A stretch of 64,000 nt of DNA from Pelagibacterium halotolerans B2 (lineage in GTDB: Bacteria > Pseudomonadota > Alphaproteobacteria > Rhizobiales > Devosiaceae): NCBI RefSeq assembly GCF_000230555.1, contig NC_016078.1, positions 2,232,001 to 2,296,000 of the forward strand, given 5' to 3'. The position numbers and the translations under genes are program-made. The notes below the pieces were generated by a model. It worked only from the letters and a program-made list of their open reading frames with translations. It was not told the DNA's origin and made no database searches. Of this stretch, positions 1 through 8,184 are shown one piece after another (the stretch's first letter is position 1; each line of letters begins with the position of its first letter).

Positions 1-42
1 TCACGAAATCGTGTTCCCAACTCGATTATTTCACCGCGCCGC

Positions 43-71
43 TGTAACGTTTGCGCAGCGCGGGACGAATA
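43..71 (+). promoter_or_regulatory. ECF-type promoter of the sigma/anti-sigma operon
   Basis: TGTAACG at 43-49 and CGAATA at 66-71 are separated by 16 bases. This fits the GTAAC-N16-CGAA pattern recalled for Caulobacter SigF-type ECF promoters. It suggests the sigma factor transcribes its own gene. Transcription would begin only a few bases before the ATG at 80, so the message may be nearly leaderless. The spacing and motifs are seen; the regulation is inferred. Confidence 0.55.
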
Positions 72-79
72 GGGACCTG

Positions 80-619
80 ATGCATATGGATTCACTCGAA
101 ACGCGACTGCGTGCGCTCGTCCTGCTCTCGCTCGAGGGCGACCGGGCGGCCTATCGGCAGCTTCTCGGCGAGTTGACCCATTACTTGCGCATCTATTTCG
201 CCCGGCGGCTGGCTCCGGCTCACGCCGCCAATGTCGAGGATCTGGTTCAGGAGACACTATTGGCCGTCCACGCCAAACGGCTGACCTACGATACGGCCCG
301 GCCCTTCACCGCCTGGCTGCACGCGCTTGCCCACCACAAGCTCGTCGATCATTTGCGCCGTCACGCCATTCGCCCCACGGTGCCGCTGGACGACGAGATG
401 ACCGGCGGCGTGCCTGCTGGAGACCTGGCCGCCCACGACCTCGACAGGGTCCTCGAAACGCTGCCCGAGCGCACCTCCACGCTGATCCGCAGGGTCAAGG
501 TCGAAGGCGCCTCGGTCGCCGAAGCCGCGTCGGCCCACGGCATGAGCGAGGGTGCGGCAAAGATTGCCATCCATCGCGGGCTCAAGGCCCTCATGGCGCG
601 TTTTGCAGGAGACCGGTGA
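80..619 (+). CDS. ECF RNA polymerase sigma factor, SigF-like
   Basis: This 179-residue protein directs RNA polymerase to stress promoters. Region 2 includes NVEDLVQETLLAVHAKRLTYD, followed by FTAWLHALAHHKLVDHLRR. Region 4 is in the C-terminal third (LPERTSTLIRRVKVEGASVAEAA, then a helix-turn-helix around MSEGAAKIAIHRGLKAL). The frame is open back to 11, but the ECF promoter at 43-71 makes the ATG at 80 (or 86) the likely start. The stop overlaps the start of the NrsF-like gene by one base, which implies translational coupling. The pair resembles sigF-nrsF of Caulobacter, which responds to metal and oxidative stress. The target genes are not visible here. Confidence 0.85.
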   Translation: MHMDSLETRLRALVLLSLEGDRAAYRQLLGELTHYLRIYFARRLAPAHAANVEDLVQETLLAVHAKRLTYDTARPFTAWLHALAHHKLVDHLRRHAIRPTVPLDDEMTGGVPAGDLAAHDLDRVLETLPERTSTLIRRVKVEGASVAEAASAHGMSEGAAKIAIHRGLKALMARFAGDR

Positions 620-1257
620 TGAGCCAGGACCTTATCGATCGACTCGTCAGCGACCTGCGCCCCACGCGGCGCGGCGCGCTGCAATGGCTGCTCGTGGGTG
701 CGATTGCGGCAGGGATGATTGTCGCTGCGGCCATTATGGTGCCCTGGATCGGCCTGCGCGCCGATATCCTGACGGCACCGGGCACCGCCATGTTCTGGAT
801 CAAGCTCGGCTATACGAGCGTGCTTGGCCTGCTCGGCCTTGCCGCGGCCATGGCGCTCTCCCGCCCCGACAGGCGCAAATGGCCCGCCCTTTGGGCTGTG
901 GGCGGAGTGTTCGTGCTCACGCTGGCCGGCGGGCTCTGGCAATGGGGCAATGCGCCCGAAGCGGTAAGGCCGGTCCTGGTCCTTGGCGGTACGGCGCTGG
1001 TCTGCCCCTTCCTGATCGTCGCGTTTTCGGCGCCTGTGCTCGCCATCATGCTGGCGTCCATGCGCAGGCTTGCCCCGGCCAACGCCACTTTGGCCGGGCT
1101 GGCTGCGGGGCTCGCGTCGGGCGGCGCGGGTGCCTCCGTCTATGCGCTCCATTGCGGAGAAAGCGGAATGCTGTTTCTTGCGCTCTGGTATTCGGTGGGG
1201 ATCGGTCTGGTTGCACTGTGCGGCGCAGTGCTGGGACGAACCCTGCTGCGCTGGTAG
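619..1257 (+). CDS. NrsF-family (DUF1109) anti-sigma factor, integral membrane
   Basis: This 212-residue inner-membrane protein has about six hydrophobic segments and a short cytoplasmic N-terminus (MSQDLIDRLVSDLRPTRRG). That is the layout of DUF1109/NrsF anti-sigma factors, which hold an ECF sigma factor at the membrane until stress. Two cysteines stand out, Cys129 (ALVCPF) and Cys179 (LHCGESG). Their 50-residue spacing matches the conserved cysteine pair I recall from Caulobacter NrsF, where they take part in signal sensing. The start is the ATG at 619 inside the ATGA overlap with the sigma gene; an in-frame GTG lies one codon earlier. The gene should be co-transcribed with the sigma factor. 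Confidence 0.85.
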   Translation: MSQDLIDRLVSDLRPTRRGALQWLLVGAIAAGMIVAAAIMVPWIGLRADILTAPGTAMFWIKLGYTSVLGLLGLAAAMALSRPDRRKWPALWAVGGVFVLTLAGGLWQWGNAPEAVRPVLVLGGTALVCPFLIVAFSAPVLAIMLASMRRLAPANATLAGLAAGLASGGAGASVYALHCGESGMLFLALWYSVGIGLVALCGAVLGRTLLRW

Positions 1258-1283
1258 GCAACATGTGACAAAGCCGTCATAAA

Positions 1284-1299
1284 TTGACCACCCGGTCAA
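1284..1299. promoter_or_regulatory. Near-perfect RutR box upstream of the 5'-nucleotidase gene
   Basis: The sequence TTGACCACCCGGTCAA differs at one defined position from TTGACCA-NN-TGGTCAA, the RutR consensus recalled from E. coli. It lies about 140 bases upstream of the 5'-nucleotidase start and downstream of the nrsF stop. A RutR homologue is encoded at 15473-16114. The match is direct; control of the nucleotidase gene by RutR is inferred. Confidence 0.6.
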
Positions 1300-1436
1300 A
1301 TTTCTGCTTTCCCTCTCCCGTCAACTGTGTTTGACTTTCGCCCCATATGCACAACGGCGGCGCTGTAACACGACCGTCGCAAAGGCATGGAATAGAGGCG
1401 TGGTAAGCGTCTCGATGACAAAGGGAACAAGGGATC

Positions 1437-3050
1437 ATGAAACATCTGCTGCTCGGCGCCTCCGCGCTGGCGCTGACCGTGGGGCTGACCGGCCCCGTCA
1501 GCGCGCAGGAAGGCGAATTCACGCTCAACATCCTCCATATCAACGATTTCCATTCGCGTTTCGGCCCGATCGACGGCTATGACGCCAATTGCGATGCCGA
1601 AACCGACGCAGCCGGTGAGTGTTTTGGCGGCATCGCACGCCTCAAGACAGCCATCGACGGCAAGCGAGCCGAACTCGAGGGCGAGAACGTCGTGCTTCTC
1701 GATGCAGGCGATCAGTTCCAGGGTTCTCTGTTCTACACTCAATATCGCAGCGAGATCATTGCCGAGTTCGCGAACGATCTGGGGATCGAACTGATGGCCG
1801 TGGGCAATCATGAATTCGATGACGGCCCCGAAGAACTTGCCGCCCTGCTCGACGCCGTCAATTTCCCGATCATCTCGGGCAACACCAATGTCGAGAACGA
1901 GCCCCTGCTCGCGGGCCGTATTCCAGGCACCCACATCATGGAGATCGGCGGTGAACAGGTCGGCTTCATCTCCGCCCTGGCAGAAGACACCGACGAAACC
2001 TCCTCGCCCGGCGACGGAGTTGAATTCGAAGATACAATCGACAGCTTGACGGCCCAGGCCGAGGCACTCACCGCCGAGGGCATCGACAAGATCATTGCCC
2101 TCACCCATGTCGGCTACAATCAGGACCTCGAAATCGCTTCGAACGTCCCGGGCGTGGACGTCGTGGTGGGCGGCCACTCGCACACCCTTCTGTCCAACAC
2201 CGACGAAGGCGCCGCTGGCGGCTACCCGACAATGATCGACGGCGTGGACGGCAATGAAGTTCCTGTCGTCACCGCTTATTCCTACGGCAAATATCTGGGC
2301 GACCTCGTGGTGACCTGGGATGCCGAGGGCAACGTCATTTCGGCCGAGGGCGACCCGATCCTCATGGATGCTTCGGTTACCCCGGACGAGGGTTACGTTG
2401 CCCGTCTGGCCGAACTCGAAGAGCCGATTGCAGACCTTATGAACCAGGTGATCGGCACCGCCACCGACACGATCGACGGCTCGCGCGAAACCTGCCGCAT
2501 GCAGGAATGCACGATGGGCAACCTGGTTGCCGATGCCATCCTCGACGCCGCGTCCGAGGAAGGCGCCACCATCGCCATCCAGAACGGCGGCGGCCTGCGT
2601 TCTTCGATCGATGCCGGCGAAATCACCATGGGTGAGGTGCTGACGGTGCTGCCCTTCTCCAACACCCTGGCAACCGTGGATCTCTCCGGTGCCGATGTAA
2701 TTGACTCGCTGGAAAACGGCGTGTCCGACATCGAGAACGGCGCCGGCCGCTTCCCGCAGGTCGCCGGGCTGAAATATTCCTACACGCTGGCCAATCCGGC
2801 CGGTGAGCGCATCAGCGACGTGATGGTCGATGAAGGCGGGGAATGGGTCCCGATCGATGAGGAAGCGACCTATACCATCGTCACCAACAACTACATGCGT
2901 GGCGGCGGCGACGGCTACGGCACCTTTGCCGAAGGCGACAATCCCTACGATTTCGGCCCGCCGCTCGAGCAGGTCCTGGCCGATTACATCGCGGCACAGG
3001 GTGGCGAATACACACCTTACACCGACGGGCGCATCACGATCGTCGAATAG
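1437..3050 (+). CDS. Periplasmic 5'-nucleotidase / UDP-sugar hydrolase (UshA/NutA family)
   Basis: This 537-residue secreted enzyme is predicted to remove phosphate from nucleotides in the periplasm and release nucleosides for uptake. A signal peptide occupies residues 1-23 (cut at VSA-QE). The N-terminal metallophosphoesterase domain carries the dinuclear-metal motifs DFH (residues 37-39), GDQFQGS, GNHEFD and GGHSH. The C-terminal 5'-nucleotidase domain carries NGGGLRSSIDAGEITMGEV, which includes substrate-binding residues. The protein is rich in Asp and Glu, as is common in exported proteins of marine or salt-tolerant bacteria. A RutR box lies upstream. The nucleoside hydrolase at 16943 could take the next step. 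The exact substrate range (nucleotides, UDP-sugars, cyclic nucleotides) cannot be read from sequence. Confidence 0.92.
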   Translation: MKHLLLGASALALTVGLTGPVSAQEGEFTLNILHINDFHSRFGPIDGYDANCDAETDAAGECFGGIARLKTAIDGKRAELEGENVVLLDAGDQFQGSLFYTQYRSEIIAEFANDLGIELMAVGNHEFDDGPEELAALLDAVNFPIISGNTNVENEPLLAGRIPGTHIMEIGGEQVGFISALAEDTDETSSPGDGVEFEDTIDSLTAQAEALTAEGIDKIIALTHVGYNQDLEIASNVPGVDVVVGGHSHTLLSNTDEGAAGGYPTMIDGVDGNEVPVVTAYSYGKYLGDLVVTWDAEGNVISAEGDPILMDASVTPDEGYVARLAELEEPIADLMNQVIGTATDTIDGSRETCRMQECTMGNLVADAILDAASEEGATIAIQNGGGLRSSIDAGEITMGEVLTVLPFSNTLATVDLSGADVIDSLENGVSDIENGAGRFPQVAGLKYSYTLANPAGERISDVMVDEGGEWVPIDEEATYTIVTNNYMRGGGDGYGTFAEGDNPYDFGPPLEQVLADYIAAQGGEYTPYTDGRITIVE

Positions 3051-3136
3051 GCGAAAAGCCTGTCCATCATGCACAAAGGGGGCGGCCGCATCTGTGTGAC
3101 CACGCTCCTCTGTGCTTCCCCGGCGAAGAGGCGAAT

Positions 3137-4183
3137 TTACCCTACGACGATTTCCTGCCGCTTGGTCTCCGATACAAAGCCCAGATCGAGTACCTTTTGC
3201 ATGTCCGCCGCATAGCGGAAGCTCGGATCGCCATTGACGCCCGAATGCACGGCCTCGACAAAGCGGTGATAATTGGTCGGCACAGGCTCCACGGGCACGT
3301 CCTGCCAGTGAGCGATCTCGGCATCCTCACCCGCACACATCTGCAGCGAGGACCCGTTCATGCCGTGCTGCACCTCAAGTCCGCCCTTGTCGCCATAGGC
3401 CCGCAGGCGGAGCGTGTTGAGATATCCCGACGCCCAGCGCGTCGCGTGCACCACGCCGAGGGCGCCCGAACCGAATTCGAGGCTCATGGTGAAGCTGTCA
3501 TTGGCATCGAGCACATAGTCCCCGATCTGCCCATCCGGATCCTTGTCGAAGGCTTTCAGCCGGCAGAACATGGAGGTGATCGGCGCATTGATCCCGAACG
3601 CGGCAAAATCGAGAATGTGGATGCCGATGTCGCCCAGTGTCCCGTTCGAGCCGTGCGCGGTGGACAACCGCCACAGCCATGTGGGATCGGTCCGCCAGTC
3701 GCCCCAGGCTTTCGAGACCAGCCAGCTTTGCAGATAGCTGGCCTCCACATGCTTGATCGTGCCGATCGCGCCTTCATCAACCAACTGGCGGAATTTCTGC
3801 AGTTCGGCGACGTTGCGGTAGGTGAGGTTGACCATATTGACCAGCCCCGCCGCTTCCGCCGCGTCGGCCATGCCCTCCGCATGCCCGTAATGGGTCGCCA
3901 GCGGCTTTTCGCAGAACACGTGCTTGCCCGCTTCTATCGCCTTCATCGAAGTCTCGAAGTGAAACCGGTCCGGCGTGACATTGGCCACCGAATCGAACTG
4001 GCCCCAGTCGAGCGCTTCGTCGAGCGAGGTGAAGGTGCGGGCGATGTCGTAGCTCTGGGCAAAGCGCTGGGCGCGCTCGGCATCGAGATCGACAGCCCCC
4101 ACGATTTCAACGCCGTCTATGGCACCAAAATGCGCCGCATGGCTGGAGGCCATATTGCCCGTGCCAAGGATCACAAGACGCAT
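3137..4183 (-). CDS. Gfo/Idh/MocA-family oxidoreductase
   Basis: This 348-residue NAD(P)-dependent dehydrogenase probably acts on a sugar or polyol. The Rossmann motif VILGTGNMASSHAAHFGAID is at the N-terminus, and the family signature EAGKHVFCEKPLATHYG, with the catalytic-region EKP lysine, is near residue 95. A C-terminal alpha/beta domain follows. It lies downstream of a ThuA-like gene in the same direction, separated by 146 bases that hold a palindromic repeat. ThuA and Gfo/Idh proteins often pair in disaccharide oxidation loci such as thuAB. The substrate is not determinable here. The gene converges on the 5'-nucleotidase gene, with no clear terminator in the 86 bases between them. Confidence 0.88.
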   Translation of the reverse strand: MRLVILGTGNMASSHAAHFGAIDGVEIVGAVDLDAERAQRFAQSYDIARTFTSLDEALDWGQFDSVANVTPDRFHFETSMKAIEAGKHVFCEKPLATHYGHAEGMADAAEAAGLVNMVNLTYRNVAELQKFRQLVDEGAIGTIKHVEASYLQSWLVSKAWGDWRTDPTWLWRLSTAHGSNGTLGDIGIHILDFAAFGINAPITSMFCRLKAFDKDPDGQIGDYVLDANDSFTMSLEFGSGALGVVHATRWASGYLNTLRLRAYGDKGGLEVQHGMNGSSLQMCAGEDAEIAHWQDVPVEPVPTNYHRFVEAVHSGVNGDPSFRYAADMQKVLDLGFVSETKRQEIVVG

Positions 4184-4240
4184 GCTGCGCTCCCGCGATA
4201 GAATTTAAATGATCGAGTTTCAGCCCGCTGGATCATTTCA

Positions 4241-4319
4241 CCGTTTCACGGAAACGGCGCAACGATCCAAGTCCTTGTTTTGTCGCGCTTCCGAACCGGA
4301 CAAGTGGGCCCACTTGTCC
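4241..4319. repeat. Intergenic hairpin plus 22-bp perfect palindrome
   Basis: A hairpin CCGTTTC-acg-GAAACGG lies at 4241-4257. A perfect 22-bp palindrome lies at 4298-4319 (half-site GGACAAGTGGG). The stretch TGTCGCGCTTCCGAACCGGA just before the palindrome resembles small palindromic intergenic elements that I recall from rhizobial genomes. The element sits between two co-directional genes and could affect mRNA processing. Only the symmetry is certain. Confidence 0.6.
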
Positions 4320-4329
4320 TGGAAACGCC

Positions 4330-5115
4330 CTAACGGAAGCCTTCCTCACCCGCCTTGTGCAGCTTGCCGCCACGCTCTTCGATCTTTTCGAGCGCCTTGT
4401 CCACCGGCACGTTGGGAGCATCGTGAACACCCACATAGGGCCCCTGCGGGTTGTACGCCCACTTGACCGCGTTGCGCAAAACCTTGCCCACAGTCGCGTC
4501 GTAATAGGTGGGATAGGTCTCATGCCCGGGCCGGAAGTAAAAGATATTGCCCGCCCCGCGCCGATAGGTCAGCCCCGAGCGAAACACCTCTCCGCCCTGG
4601 AACCAGGAAATGAACACGGTTTCGAGCGGTTCGGGCACCGAGAACGGCTCGCCATACATTTCCTCATTCTCGAGTTCGAAATATTCGCCGAGCCCTTCGG
4701 CGATGGGATGGCGCGGATTGACGACCCACAGCCGCTCGCGCTCGCCCGCCTCGCGCCATTTGAGCGCGCAGGGCGTGCCCATCAGCCGCTTGAAGATTTT
4801 GGAAAAATGCGCCGAGTGCAACAGGATCAGTCCCATGCCTTCCCAGACGCGTTCTGCCACACGCTCGACGATGGCGTCATCGACATCCCCATGCGCCGCG
4901 TGGCCCCACCACAACAGCACGTCGGTATCGGCCAGAACGGCGTCGGTCAGCCCGTGCTCGGGGTCCTGCAGCACCACGGTATCGACCGAAATTCCGGCAT
5001 CTTCGGCCAGCAATCTGGCGATCTGGGCGTGCATGCCCTCCGGATAGAGTTCGGCCACAACCTCGCTTTTCTGCTCGTGAACATTCTCGCCCCAGACGAG
5101 CGCCTTGATCGTCAT
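4330..5115 (-). CDS. ThuA-family (trehalose utilization) protein
   Basis: This 261-residue protein belongs to the ThuA-like class of the glutamine-amidotransferase-like fold. It begins with the typical [13 protein letters not shown] strand-loop and contains [28 protein letters not shown] and [17 protein letters not shown], all family hallmarks. ThuA and ThuB act in the conversion of trehalose-type disaccharides to 3-keto forms in rhizobia, and here a Gfo/Idh dehydrogenase follows. A LacI-type operator (5149-5162) lies 34 bases upstream, and the ribosome binding site AGGAGTG precedes the ATG. There is no sugar transporter next to it, so the substrate stays open. Confidence 0.85.
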   Translation of the reverse strand: MTIKALVWGENVHEQKSEVVAELYPEGMHAQIARLLAEDAGISVDTVVLQDPEHGLTDAVLADTDVLLWWGHAAHGDVDDAIVERVAERVWEGMGLILLHSAHFSKIFKRLMGTPCALKWREAGERERLWVVNPRHPIAEGLGEYFELENEEMYGEPFSVPEPLETVFISWFQGGEVFRSGLTYRRGAGNIFYFRPGHETYPTYYDATVGKVLRNAVKWAYNPQGPYVGVHDAPNVPVDKALEKIEERGGKLHKAGEEGFR

Positions 5116-5148
5116 TGTCCATCACTCCTGTCGCGGCCCTGCCGCGAG

Positions 5149-5162
5149 CCAAAACGTTTTGG
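5149..5162. promoter_or_regulatory. Putative LacI-family operator
   Basis: CCAAAACGTTTTGG is a perfect 14-bp palindrome with a central CG, the usual form of LacI/GalR-family operators. It sits 34 bases upstream of the ThuA-like start codon, a position suited to repression. No LacI-family gene is in the window, so the regulator would act from elsewhere. Confidence 0.5.
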
Positions 5163-5318
5163 ATTTTCATATGCGCCGAAGCGCCACCATCCCGGGCGCT
5201 TCATCCGCAATGTCTCTTGATGATTACCGCGCGCCCACATCCCTGCGCGGCCCCAACCGTGTTTCCGCTCTATCGTGTTTGCGGGTCGATTTGGAGAGGC
5301 AAAATGCAACACGCGAAC

Positions 5319-5348
5319 AAAAAAAGAGGCGGAAGGTTCCGCCTCTTT
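5319..5348 (-). terminator. Rho-independent terminator of the pyrimidine operon
   Basis: Read on the minus strand, a stem of up to 12 base pairs (arms 5337-5348 and 5323-5334) is followed by a run of seven T. It lies 22 bases beyond the stop of the solute-binding-protein gene. It should end the long leftward transcript that starts near 15262. Confidence 0.8.
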
Positions 5349-5369
5349 CGTCCGAATCGATAGGCGCCG

Positions 5370-6365
5370 TTATTCGATGGCGTCGGTGACAACCGTCGTA
5401 TAGGCGCCTTCGGGCTCCGCGGTGATCGCCGGATTGTCGGGGGAAACCGCCGAAAGCAGCGTTGCGACGGTCTGCTCGTAAGCTTCGACATCGAGGGCCG
5501 GCGTGTCCCCGACAAGCGCTGCCGCCTCATTGACCTGATAGATCTGGCTTTCCAGCGTCAGGGCACCCGACATGTCGTTGTTGAGAACGATCTCGGCGGC
5601 TTCCTCGGGATTGGCCTCGGCATATTCCCAGCCCGCCATCGAGGCTTCGACAAATGCCGCCATCGCCTCGACGAACTCGGGATCTTCAAGCCGGTCTTCC
5701 ATGACATAAAGACCATCTTCGAGCATGCCCACGCCTTCATCGGCGAAGTTGAACAGCGTCAGGCTGTCCTCGGGAATGCCCGCATCGAGCACCTGCTTAT
5801 ACTCGTTGTAGCGCATGACCGAAATACAGTCCGCCTGGTTCTGGAGCAACGGATCGGCCGAAAACGCCTGCCGCAGCACTTCGACCCCGTCATCCCCGCC
5901 ATCGGTCGACAGCCCGAGCTGGGCCATCCAGGCGTAGAACGGATATTCATTGCCGAAGAACCACACGCCCAGCGTCTTGCCGGGGAAATCGGCAGTGGTT
6001 TCCACTCCGCTTTCTTCCGAACAGACCATTTCGAGCGCCGTTGTGGCGAAGGGCTGGGCGATATTGACAAGCGGCACGCCGCGTTCGCGCGCCGCGAGGC
6101 CCGCCGCCATCCATGTGGTGATGACATCGGCACCGCCGCCGGCGATCACCTGTTCGGGGGCAATGTCGGGGCCGCCGGGATTGATGGTGACATCGAGACC
6201 GGCCTCTTCGTAATAGCCCAGGTCCTTGGCCACGAGGTAGCCAGCGAACTGGCCTTGGTTGACCCATTTGAGCTGGAAGGTCAGCGGATAGAGGTCCTGG
6301 GCGAAGGCCGGACTGGCCGAAGCCATCAATACGCCCGCCAGAGCCGCGATTTTGAGAGATTTCAT
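5370..6365 (-). CDS. ABC transporter substrate-binding protein, NMT1/THI5-like
   Basis: This 331-residue periplasmic protein has a signal peptide (residues 1-22, ending PAFA-Q). The mature start TFQLKWVNQGQFAGYLVAKD is typical of NMT1/THI5-type binding proteins for pyrimidine-like ligands. The frame is open far upstream, but the GGGGAAC ribosome binding site and signal peptide fix the start at 6365. It is the last gene of the pyrimidine operon and would deliver substrate to the permeases at 6437 and 7300 and the ATPase at 8185. Given the neighbouring enzymes, the ligand is probably a pyrimidine, dihydropyrimidine or hydantoin-like compound; this is inference. The protein is acidic. Confidence 0.85.
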   Translation of the reverse strand: MKSLKIAALAGVLMASASPAFAQDLYPLTFQLKWVNQGQFAGYLVAKDLGYYEEAGLDVTINPGGPDIAPEQVIAGGGADVITTWMAAGLAARERGVPLVNIAQPFATTALEMVCSEESGVETTADFPGKTLGVWFFGNEYPFYAWMAQLGLSTDGGDDGVEVLRQAFSADPLLQNQADCISVMRYNEYKQVLDAGIPEDSLTLFNFADEGVGMLEDGLYVMEDRLEDPEFVEAMAAFVEASMAGWEYAEANPEEAAEIVLNNDMSGALTLESQIYQVNEAAALVGDTPALDVEAYEQTVATLLSAVSPDNPAITAEPEGAYTTVVTDAIE

Positions 6366-6436
6366 GATGTTCCCCTTGGTTGATGATGATCCCGGCCTGC
6401 CGTTTGCCGCGGCGGACGGGCAGTCTTGCCTGGCCT

Positions 6437-7303
6437 CTACCGTCCCCCACGAACGGATGGATGCCAGAAGGTAACGGCGCGTTCGATGAGCGCAATCACC
6501 CCATAGAACACTGAGCCGGCGAGCGCGGCGACCGCGATCTCGGCCCAGACCATATCGACTTGAAGCCGTCCGATGGCCGCGGATATCCGGAACCCCATCC
6601 CCACGACTGGAGTGCCGAAAAACTCGGCGACGATGGCCCCGATAAGCGCCAGCGTCGAATTGATCTTTAACGCATTGAAGATGAAGGGCCATGCCATGGG
6701 CAAGCGCAATTTTGCGAGTGTCTGCCAATAGCTGGCCGCATAGGTTGCCATGAGGTCCTTTTCGATCTGCCCGGTCGCGTTGAGCCCCGCCACGGTGTTG
6801 ACCAGCATGGGAAAGAACGTCATCACCACGACGACGGCGGCTTTCGACTGCCAGTCGAACCCGAACCACATCACCATGATCGGTGCGATGCCGACAAGAG
6901 GCAGAGCCGAGACGAAATTGCCCACCGGCAGCAGCCCGCGCTTGAGGAAGGGCGAGCGGTCGATAGCGACGGCCACGATGAACGCCGATCCACAGCCTAT
7001 GGCATAACCGATCAGCACCGATTTGAGGAATGTCTGCTGGAAGTCGGGCCAGATCGGGTTGGGGATCGAGGCCCAAAGCCGCTCCCAGATCACCGATGGT
7101 GGCGGCAGCAGCACGGCGGGCACGTTCAGGCCCCGCACCAGCCCTTCCCAGACCACCAGAAGCACAACGCCGAAAATCACCGGCACGGCGATATTTATGG
7201 CGCTCGCGGCGGCCCGCTCGCGGGTTCTGATCCGCACCAGAAATTCGTTGATCCCCCACCCGGCCAGCCAGACCGCCAGCGCCGTCATGATCCAGCCATT
7301 CAT
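6437..7303 (-). CDS. ABC transporter permease (SsuC/BPD family)
   Basis: This 288-residue inner-membrane permease has about six transmembrane segments. It also has the EAA-type cytoplasmic loop that docks the ATPase (ATYAASYWQTLAKLRLPMA, near residue 190). Its start overlaps the stop of the upstream permease by four bases (ATGA), so the two are translationally coupled and probably form a heterodimer. A 71-base gap with a GC-rich hairpin separates it from the binding-protein gene. It belongs to the pyrimidine-operon importer. Confidence 0.88.
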   Translation of the reverse strand: MNGWIMTALAVWLAGWGINEFLVRIRTRERAAASAINIAVPVIFGVVLLVVWEGLVRGLNVPAVLLPPPSVIWERLWASIPNPIWPDFQQTFLKSVLIGYAIGCGSAFIVAVAIDRSPFLKRGLLPVGNFVSALPLVGIAPIMVMWFGFDWQSKAAVVVVMTFFPMLVNTVAGLNATGQIEKDLMATYAASYWQTLAKLRLPMAWPFIFNALKINSTLALIGAIVAEFFGTPVVGMGFRISAAIGRLQVDMVWAEIAVAALAGSVFYGVIALIERAVTFWHPSVRGGR

Positions 7304-8181
7304 GCGGGTGCCCCCATCATTTTGGCGGTGAGCGACTGGATGGCCCCGATGGCAAAGATCAAAGCCGCCGAAAGCGCAGCCGCCATCAGGAGCGCCGCCC
7401 AGATCTGCGTCGTCTGCCCGTAATACGACCCGGCCAGCAGCCGCGAGCCGAGCCCGCCCGCCGCGCCGGTCGGCAATTCGCCGACGATGGCCCCGACCAG
7501 CGAAGCGGCAACGCCCACCTTCATGGACGTGAAAAGATAAGGCACGGCTGCCGGCCAGCGCAGCTTCCAGAACACCTGATTGCCCGAGGCGTTATAGGTG
7601 CGCATCAGATCGAGATGGATGGCTTCGGGGCTGCGAAAGCCCTTGACCATACCCACGACCACCGGAAAGAACGACAGATAGGTCGAAATCAGCGCCTTGG
7701 GGATCAGCCCGGTCAGTCCCACCGAATTGAGCACTACCACCACCATGGGCGCAATCGCGAGGATGGGGATGGTCTGGCTGGCGATGATCCACGGCATCAG
7801 CGAGCGGTCCATCGCCCGGTTGTGAACGATCAGCACCGCCAGCCCGATCCCGAGCAGCGTGCCGAAAATGAACCCCAGCCCGGTCGCCGAAAGCGTGATC
7901 CAGGCGTGAAAAATCAGGCTGCGCGGCGTGGAGGGATTGGCGTTGAACACCGAATTGTAAAATTCGACGGCCACCTGATGCGGGGCCGGCAGCACCGGGC
8001 GCTGCTGGGCGAAAACATCGGCCAGAAACTGGGTCAGCGGCACATCGACAAGATCGGCCCGCGCATAAACGCTCTGCTGCCAGGGCGTGTTGAGAATAAT
8101 CGTGCCGGCGTACCAGATGGCGATGATGGCAAGCACCACCACAGCAACCGGAACGAAACTCCCCTCAGCCAGCCGCTTCAT
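7300..8181 (-). CDS. ABC transporter permease (SsuC/BPD family)
   Basis: This 293-residue permease is the second membrane subunit of the importer. It has an N-terminal membrane anchor, a roughly 70-residue external stretch (QQSVYARADLVDVPLTQF onward), then the transport core with the EAA-like loop LMRTYNASGNQVFWKLRWPA. It overlaps the next permease by four bases and follows the ATPase gene by three bases. The two permeases are unequal in sequence, so a heterodimeric channel is likely. Substrate assignment rests on the operon context only. Confidence 0.87.
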   Translation of the reverse strand: MKRLAEGSFVPVAVVVLAIIAIWYAGTIILNTPWQQSVYARADLVDVPLTQFLADVFAQQRPVLPAPHQVAVEFYNSVFNANPSTPRSLIFHAWITLSATGLGFIFGTLLGIGLAVLIVHNRAMDRSLMPWIIASQTIPILAIAPMVVVVLNSVGLTGLIPKALISTYLSFFPVVVGMVKGFRSPEAIHLDLMRTYNASGNQVFWKLRWPAAVPYLFTSMKVGVAASLVGAIVGELPTGAAGGLGSRLLAGSYYGQTTQIWAALLMAAALSAALIFAIGAIQSLTAKMMGAPA

Positions 8182-8184
8182 TTA

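Noticed and set aside
1296..3074. 592-codon minus-strand open frame opposite the 5'-nucleotidase gene
   Set aside because: It is antisense to a gene with a signal peptide and every family motif. Its own sequence shows no domain.
6366..7259. Extension of the NMT1-type binding protein to 629 residues
   Set aside because: The upstream frame reads through the permease gene in another frame. The signal peptide and ribosome binding site place the start at 6365.
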